Source of the DNA: Rodentolepis nana
Lineage: Eukaryota; Platyhelminthes; Cestoda; Cyclophyllidea; Hymenolepididae
Assembly: GCA_900617975.1 (NCBI GenBank)
Contig: UZAE01014847.1
Location: forward strand, 1 to 11,716
Length of the DNA: 11,716 nt
Direction of reading: 5' to 3'
The notes below the pieces were generated by a model that saw nothing but the letters and a program-made list of their open reading frames with translations, was not told the origin of the DNA and did no database searches. Positions 9,069 through 11,716 of this stretch are shown piece by piece. Positions within the stretch are counted from its first letter, which is position 1. Every line of letters begins with the position of its first letter. A program made the translations under genes and the position numbers.

Positions 9069-9521
9069 AGGTTCTTCAGAAATGGATCATTCTCATTGCG
9101 TTTCAGTAGCGACGAATCACAGATGCTAATCCGTTGCGTCAAATGAATTTCCTTTAACTGCTGGTGAGGGATCCATAAATCAAGTTTCTTGACATAACCA
9201 AGGGTTTTTCATTTTTTTTTCAATGCATGTATGCGACACATTGAGCTTCTCTGCAATATCTCGTGTTGTGCTGTGACGAACTGAATCGATAATGGCCTTG
9301 ATATGGGTTTCATCCACTTCGACTGGGCGGCCAGATCGTTGTGAATTTTTCAGTGAAAAATCACCGGAACGAAATCTTTCAAACCAATTTCGACACTGCC
9401 TTTCTTTTTAGGCTTCATCTCCATATACGGCACATAACTTCTTTTGTGCTTGCGATGCGTTCCTGCTTTTTCGGAAGTAATACAATAAAATGTGTCGGAA
9501 GTGCACGTCCTGTTCTTCCAT
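9069..9521 (-). pseudogene. mariner transposase, N-terminal DNA-binding half, broken
   Basis: Intact mariner transposases bind the terminal repeats through two helix-turn-helix motifs and cut with a DD34D triad. Here the start ATG is at 9519-9521. Visible blocks are NWFERFRSGDFSLKNSQRSG with RPVEVDE, then TTRDIAEKLNVSHTCIEK, LGYVKKLDLWIPH, LKEIHLTQRIS and LLKRNENDPFLK. These cover the DNA-binding half in the expected order. Sequence ends just before the first catalytic Asp (TGDE) block, so no catalysis is possible. Damage includes a TAA at codon 38 (9408-9410), a frameshift at the A-run on the coding strand (9212-9220), and two apparent codon duplications (CAG CAG, TCG TCG) relative to the family pattern I recall. 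Confidence 0.9.
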
Positions 9522-9671
9522 TTTTAAATTGGGATAAAAACAAACCTAAAGAACTAAACAAAAAATTTTTTACTAATTAACCTAGAAGCCCATACAGTAA
9601 GAAAAAAATATTGGTTAGATGCTCTGGCCACGTTAACAAAACAAAAGAAAGTATAGAGTGAATCCGTCAAC

Positions 9672-9702
9672 AAAAACGGCAATGACTTAGTTGCCGACCC
9701 AA
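9672..9702 (-). repeat. mariner terminal inverted repeat (5' end)
   Basis: Read on the minus strand it starts TTGGGTCGGCAACTAAGTCA and continues TTGCCGTTTTT. This fits the general mariner TIR pattern TTRGGTTGGC...AAGTAATTGC. The outer A at 9702 abuts TA at 9703-9704, as expected for insertion at a TA site. The partner TIR is missing. Confidence 0.82.
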
Positions 9703-9806
9703 TATGTGGCCTAAATCCTGCTTGTTTACTCCAAAGAATATTGTTAGTCTCAAGAAACTACGTCAGCATCCTGTTAACCATTCTTTCCATTACTTTAGTC
9801 ATATGC
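9703..9806 (-). pseudogene. Second, divergent copy of an RT segment
   Basis: On the minus strand this reads VMERMVNRMLT, a TAG stop, then FLETNNILWSKQAGFRP. It repeats the RT block at 9905-10005 (LMERMANKRLTWFLETNNIL and RSEQAGFRP), 200 bp away and in the same orientation. Differences are spread along the roughly 100 bp, so it is not a very recent duplication. It joins the other RT piece directly after the FVDFKSAYD motif, at a short shared TAAA/TATGGAA context. The mariner was inserted at its downstream side. It may derive from a different copy of the same family. Confidence 0.8.
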
Positions 9807-10270
9807 TGATTTGAAATCGACGAAAACATCCGTAAGGGTATTTCTTGCATCAAGGGCATCTTTTATGAGTTGGGAGAAAGTGGCTACTTGTTGGTTCGTT
9901 GATCTTTGTGGCCTAAAACCTGCTTGTTCACTCCTAAGAATATTGTTAGTCTCAAGGAACCAGGTCAGTCTCTTGTTAGCCATTCTTTCCATAAGTTTAG
10001 CCAGCACGCTTGTGAGGGAGAGAGGCCTATAGTTGCCAAACTTGCTAGGGCCATTGCCCTTTTTCAGTACTGGTATTACTATGGCAAATTTCTATTGGTT
10101 AGGTACGAGACTGGTCTCCCAGATTTTATTGAACGGTTTGGTACAAGACTGGTCTCCCAGATTTTGTTGTAAAGCATTTCCTTGGCTTTTGGTCCCTTTC
10201 TAATTAGAAATTCCGGACTTGGCTTTTGGTCCCATTCTAATTAGAAATTCCGGATGGATTCTTTTGGACC
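9795..10270 (-). pseudogene. Reverse transcriptase, N-terminal half, copy 2
   Basis: Reverse transcriptase of an I-like LINE, which primes on nicked target DNA. The minus strand gives KIWETSLVPN, then KFAIVIPVLKKGNGPSKFGN, YRPLSLTSVLAKLMERM, NILRSEQAGFRPQRSTNQ and finally FVDFKSAYD. The last is motif A with a catalytic Asp, about 9795-9822. An in-frame TAG at 10092-10094 replaces the expected Trp before KFAIV. Upstream, two sets of tandem duplications scramble the frame around IHPEFLIRMGPK and KIWETSLVPN. The domain ends at motif A, where it is fused to a second divergent RT piece, so motifs B and C (YxDD) are missing. Confidence 0.88.
10097..10172 (-). repeat. Tandem duplication, 38-bp period, two units
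   Basis: GGTTAGGTACGAGACTGGTC at 10097 recurs as GGTTTGGTACAAGACTGGTC at 10135, both followed by TCCCAGATTTT. The 38-bp unit encodes KIWETSLVPN and shifts the frame because 38 is not a multiple of three. Confidence 0.9.
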
Positions 10271-10293
10271 CATTCTAATTAGAAATTCTGGAT
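10181..10293 (-). repeat. Tandem duplication, three units of 37-38 bp
   Basis: The core CATTCTAATTAGAAATTC with flanking GGCTTTTGG occurs three times, with CTTTTGG at 10186, 10223 and 10261. It encodes the PEFLIRMGPK block of the RT N-terminal region, expected once. The frame is displaced in the middle unit. Confidence 0.9.
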
Positions 10294-10822
10294 GAATACC
10301 CCGGCGACTGTTTGCACTTGAGCTGTTTTGTCGCAGCATTAAGTTTGCACGGTCGGAATGGTTCAGTAAATACATTATTTGGTGTTGCGTCTTCCTTAAT
10401 TTCACCCAACCATCTTACTTGAATCTTTAAATCTCTTGAGGATTTTCTGACAAAGGTGTTTTTCTTTTGCTTGTGGGAATAGAACCTCAAAAAGCAGTTA
10501 GCTATTTCGAAGTCGGTGGTTAGCAGTTTGTTTTCAAACGTATTGGTTCTTTCTTGTTTTTTTCTCTGTTGTTTTAGGGGTTACCTAGGAATTTGAAATT
10601 GCATTGGCTTTAATTTTGGTAGTTGATATTAGAGATGAACTTTTCGAAGGAAGTCCGTTTTGCTTGTAAGATGGCTTGCCTTAGGACTGCTGATTGTCGT
10701 CTCCAGGCTTGTACGCCTTCCATTCTTTCAGTCGGATCAACCGTGTTGCGATGGTTGTCCCTCTTTCTTTTCAGTTCCTCAATGTGTCTAGACCAAAACA
10801 CTCGATAGTGTTTAGTCTTGCC
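10294..10822 (-). pseudogene. ORF2 linker between endonuclease and RT
   Basis: This stretch links the two catalytic domains. The minus strand gives VFWSRHIEELKRKRDNHRNT and AWRRQSAVLRQAILQAKRTS with FEKFISNINYQ (10801 to about 10610), a stop, then NCFLRFYSHKQ (frame-shifted, near 10480), EPFRPCKLNAATKQLKCKQS and PG (about 10370-10300), where the RT domain begins. Charged, Lys/Arg-rich helices of this kind are usual in LINE linkers. Frames switch at least twice between 10480 and 10610. No independent function is implied. Confidence 0.78.
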
Positions 10823-10824
10823 TC

Positions 10825-10912
10825 ATGGCATTGTTTTCTTTGCGCATCTGATCATAATATTCGTGATAATGGCATTGTTTTCTTTGCGCATCTGATCATA
10901 ATATTCGTGATA
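10825..10912 (-). repeat. Perfect 44-bp tandem duplication
   Basis: The unit starting ATGGCATTGTTTTCTTTGCG at 10825 is repeated without a mismatch at 10869. It encodes NIMIRCAKKTMP of the post-endonuclease linker and shifts the frame, since 44 is not a multiple of three. A TGA stop follows at 10823-10825 on the minus strand. The perfect match suggests a recent event or an assembly artefact. Confidence 0.92.
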
Positions 10913-10929
10913 ACAGTGCAAAGTTTTTC

Positions 10930-11716
10930 AGGATGTTGGATGAAGTTTAGGGGACCTGTGGAATTTCATTCTCTAAAAGGCTTATGAATCTAGTCCAGTC
11001 AGCCTTCTTGAACTTCCATGATAACTTAGTGGGCACTTTCCTTGTCATGCTTTTGCTGTCGATGATAATACTAGCAATGACTGGTTTGTGACCAGAACCA
11101 GGATCGTCAATTATTTTGCGACGTGTATGCTCGCTGATGTCGCTTGAAGCCAGGAGTAAGTCAGGAGTTGTTCTGGTTTCATTGTAGTACAAATATGTAG
11201 CCGGATCCTCATTGCTGTAAATAAGTTCCAGAGGGTTGCTGTTTAGCATGTCTTCGATTTCCTTTCCAGCTATGCTTATATCCTTGTAGCCCCGTCTGGT
11301 GGAATGGGCGTTGAAGTCTCCCAAATACTACAGTTTTGTGTGAGATGTTCAGAAAGTCAAAGTTAGGACAATTCTGGGGTGGATTATAGACTGCATATAC
11401 CATGAAGTGGTTTTGACATTTCCAAACATTTAATCTGATTATTTCACATTTGTCCTGTGTCAAGCCCATACTCTTGATTAGATCGTAGTGTGAGGTGAGG
11501 CTTTCTTTTACTCCAGTTAGAATTCAACTTGCATCTTGCCGGTATTTAGGTAGAAGGTACAGGGTGTAACCTGGGAGTTGGTAGTACCTCAGTTTGTCAT
11601 CCGAAATGTTTGCTTCCATAATTGTGAAAATGCCTACATCAAAGGTTTGTAGGATTTTCTGTACTCGGATCTTTTTGTCCTGTGACATCCCTCCAGCATT
11701 CCGCTGAAGGATCTGA
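10930..11716 (-). pseudogene. Retrotransposon endonuclease domain (EEP/APE type), copy 2
   Basis: This domain nicks the target DNA to prime reverse transcription. It enters at the right edge with ILQRNAGGMSQDKK (about 11710), followed by FDVGIFTIMEANIS, which carries the metal-binding Glu, LPGYTLYLLPKYRQDAS, a TGA stop (11524-11526, probably once GGA), ILTGVKESL, VYAVYNPPQNCP, then GDFNAHSTRRGY with the Asp/Asn pair, TTPDLLLASSDIS and GSGHKPVIASI. The last block corresponds to the family's SDH motif but reads SGH here, so the usual Asp is absent; this may be a family variant. A one-base insertion near 11325 shifts the frame just before GDFN. It ends near 10950 with KLSWKFKKADWTRFISLLEN. Confidence 0.88.

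Larger units (their letters stand above)
9069..9702 (-). mobile_element. mariner-family DNA transposon, 5' half, nested in the retrotransposon
   Basis: The element runs right to left. Its outer end at 9702 reads inward as TTGGGTCGGCAACTAAGTCA, which fits known mariner terminal inverted repeats, and a TA dinucleotide, the mariner target, sits directly outside at 9703-9704. A 5' UTR of about 180 bp leads to the transposase start at 9521. The element stops at 9069 next to an N, before the catalytic domain, and no second terminal repeat is present. The 3' half was therefore lost, together with the adjoining RT core. It lies within retrotransposon copy 2 and so arrived after it. Confidence 0.88.
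7139..11716 (-). mobile_element. I-like non-LTR retrotransposon, near-complete ORF2 (copy 2)
   Basis: Reading right to left on the minus strand: an apurinic-type endonuclease from the window edge to about 10950, a linker (10270-10946), the first half of RT (9795-10270), a second divergent piece of RT (9705-9806), a nested mariner half (9069-9702), the RT thumb (8750-9067), RNase H (about 8120-7540), a degraded CCHC region (about 7400) and the tail at 7139-7162. ORF1 and the 5' end lie outside the window. The domain order is that of I-like LINEs. The copy is dead: it has several frameshifts and stops, tandem duplications of 37-44 bp, and no RT catalytic YxDD region. About 4.6 kb of host coordinates are covered, including the mariner. 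Confidence 0.88.

Noticed and set aside
1..11716. A novel multi-gene system
   Set aside because: All recognisable coding sequence is retrotransposon or mariner debris, all of it disrupted; no co-oriented intact unknown genes were found.

Overview
This is a eukaryotic, AT-rich, repeat-dominated window with no intact protein-coding gene that I can support. Every recognisable coding relic belongs to a mobile element. These are two inversely oriented copies of one I-like non-LTR retrotransposon (endonuclease, reverse transcriptase, RNase H, C-terminal CCHC knuckle, TAA-repeat tail) and half of a mariner DNA transposon nested in one of them. The style of the elements points to an arthropod. From memory of similar retrotransposon proteins, a spider or other chelicerate is likely, but that is inference.

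Layout, left to right. Positions 1-1053 (+) hold the 3' end of retrotransposon copy 1: RNase H, a zinc-knuckle tail and an AAT-repeat end, broken by two frameshifts and two stops. Positions 1054-2212 are AT-rich and unassigned. Positions 2213-3225 are the first copy (A) of an unclassified noncoding repeat of about 1 kb. Positions 3226-5674 are AT-rich and unassigned apart from short direct repeats. Positions 5675-6600 are repeat copy B, which has lost 85 bp. Positions 6716-7026 are a truncated copy C, set one repeat length downstream of B. Positions 7027-7138 are a short GC-rich island of unknown origin.

Positions 7139-11716 (-) are retrotransposon copy 2, covering endonuclease through 3' tail and running off the right edge; ORF1 is not in the window. 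It has frameshifts, stops, a missing RT core and six clusters of tandem duplications with periods of about 37-44 bp. Part of the RT is present as two divergent versions. A mariner 5' half lies inside it at 9069-9702, with a terminal inverted repeat next to a TA dinucleotide.

Nothing here looks functional as a gene system, and no CRISPR array, operon, rRNA or tRNA was seen. The main interest is in how the elements were broken and joined: the repeated 37-44 bp duplications, an ambiguous base exactly at the mariner/RT junction, the chimeric RT, and the unclassified 1-kb repeat family.
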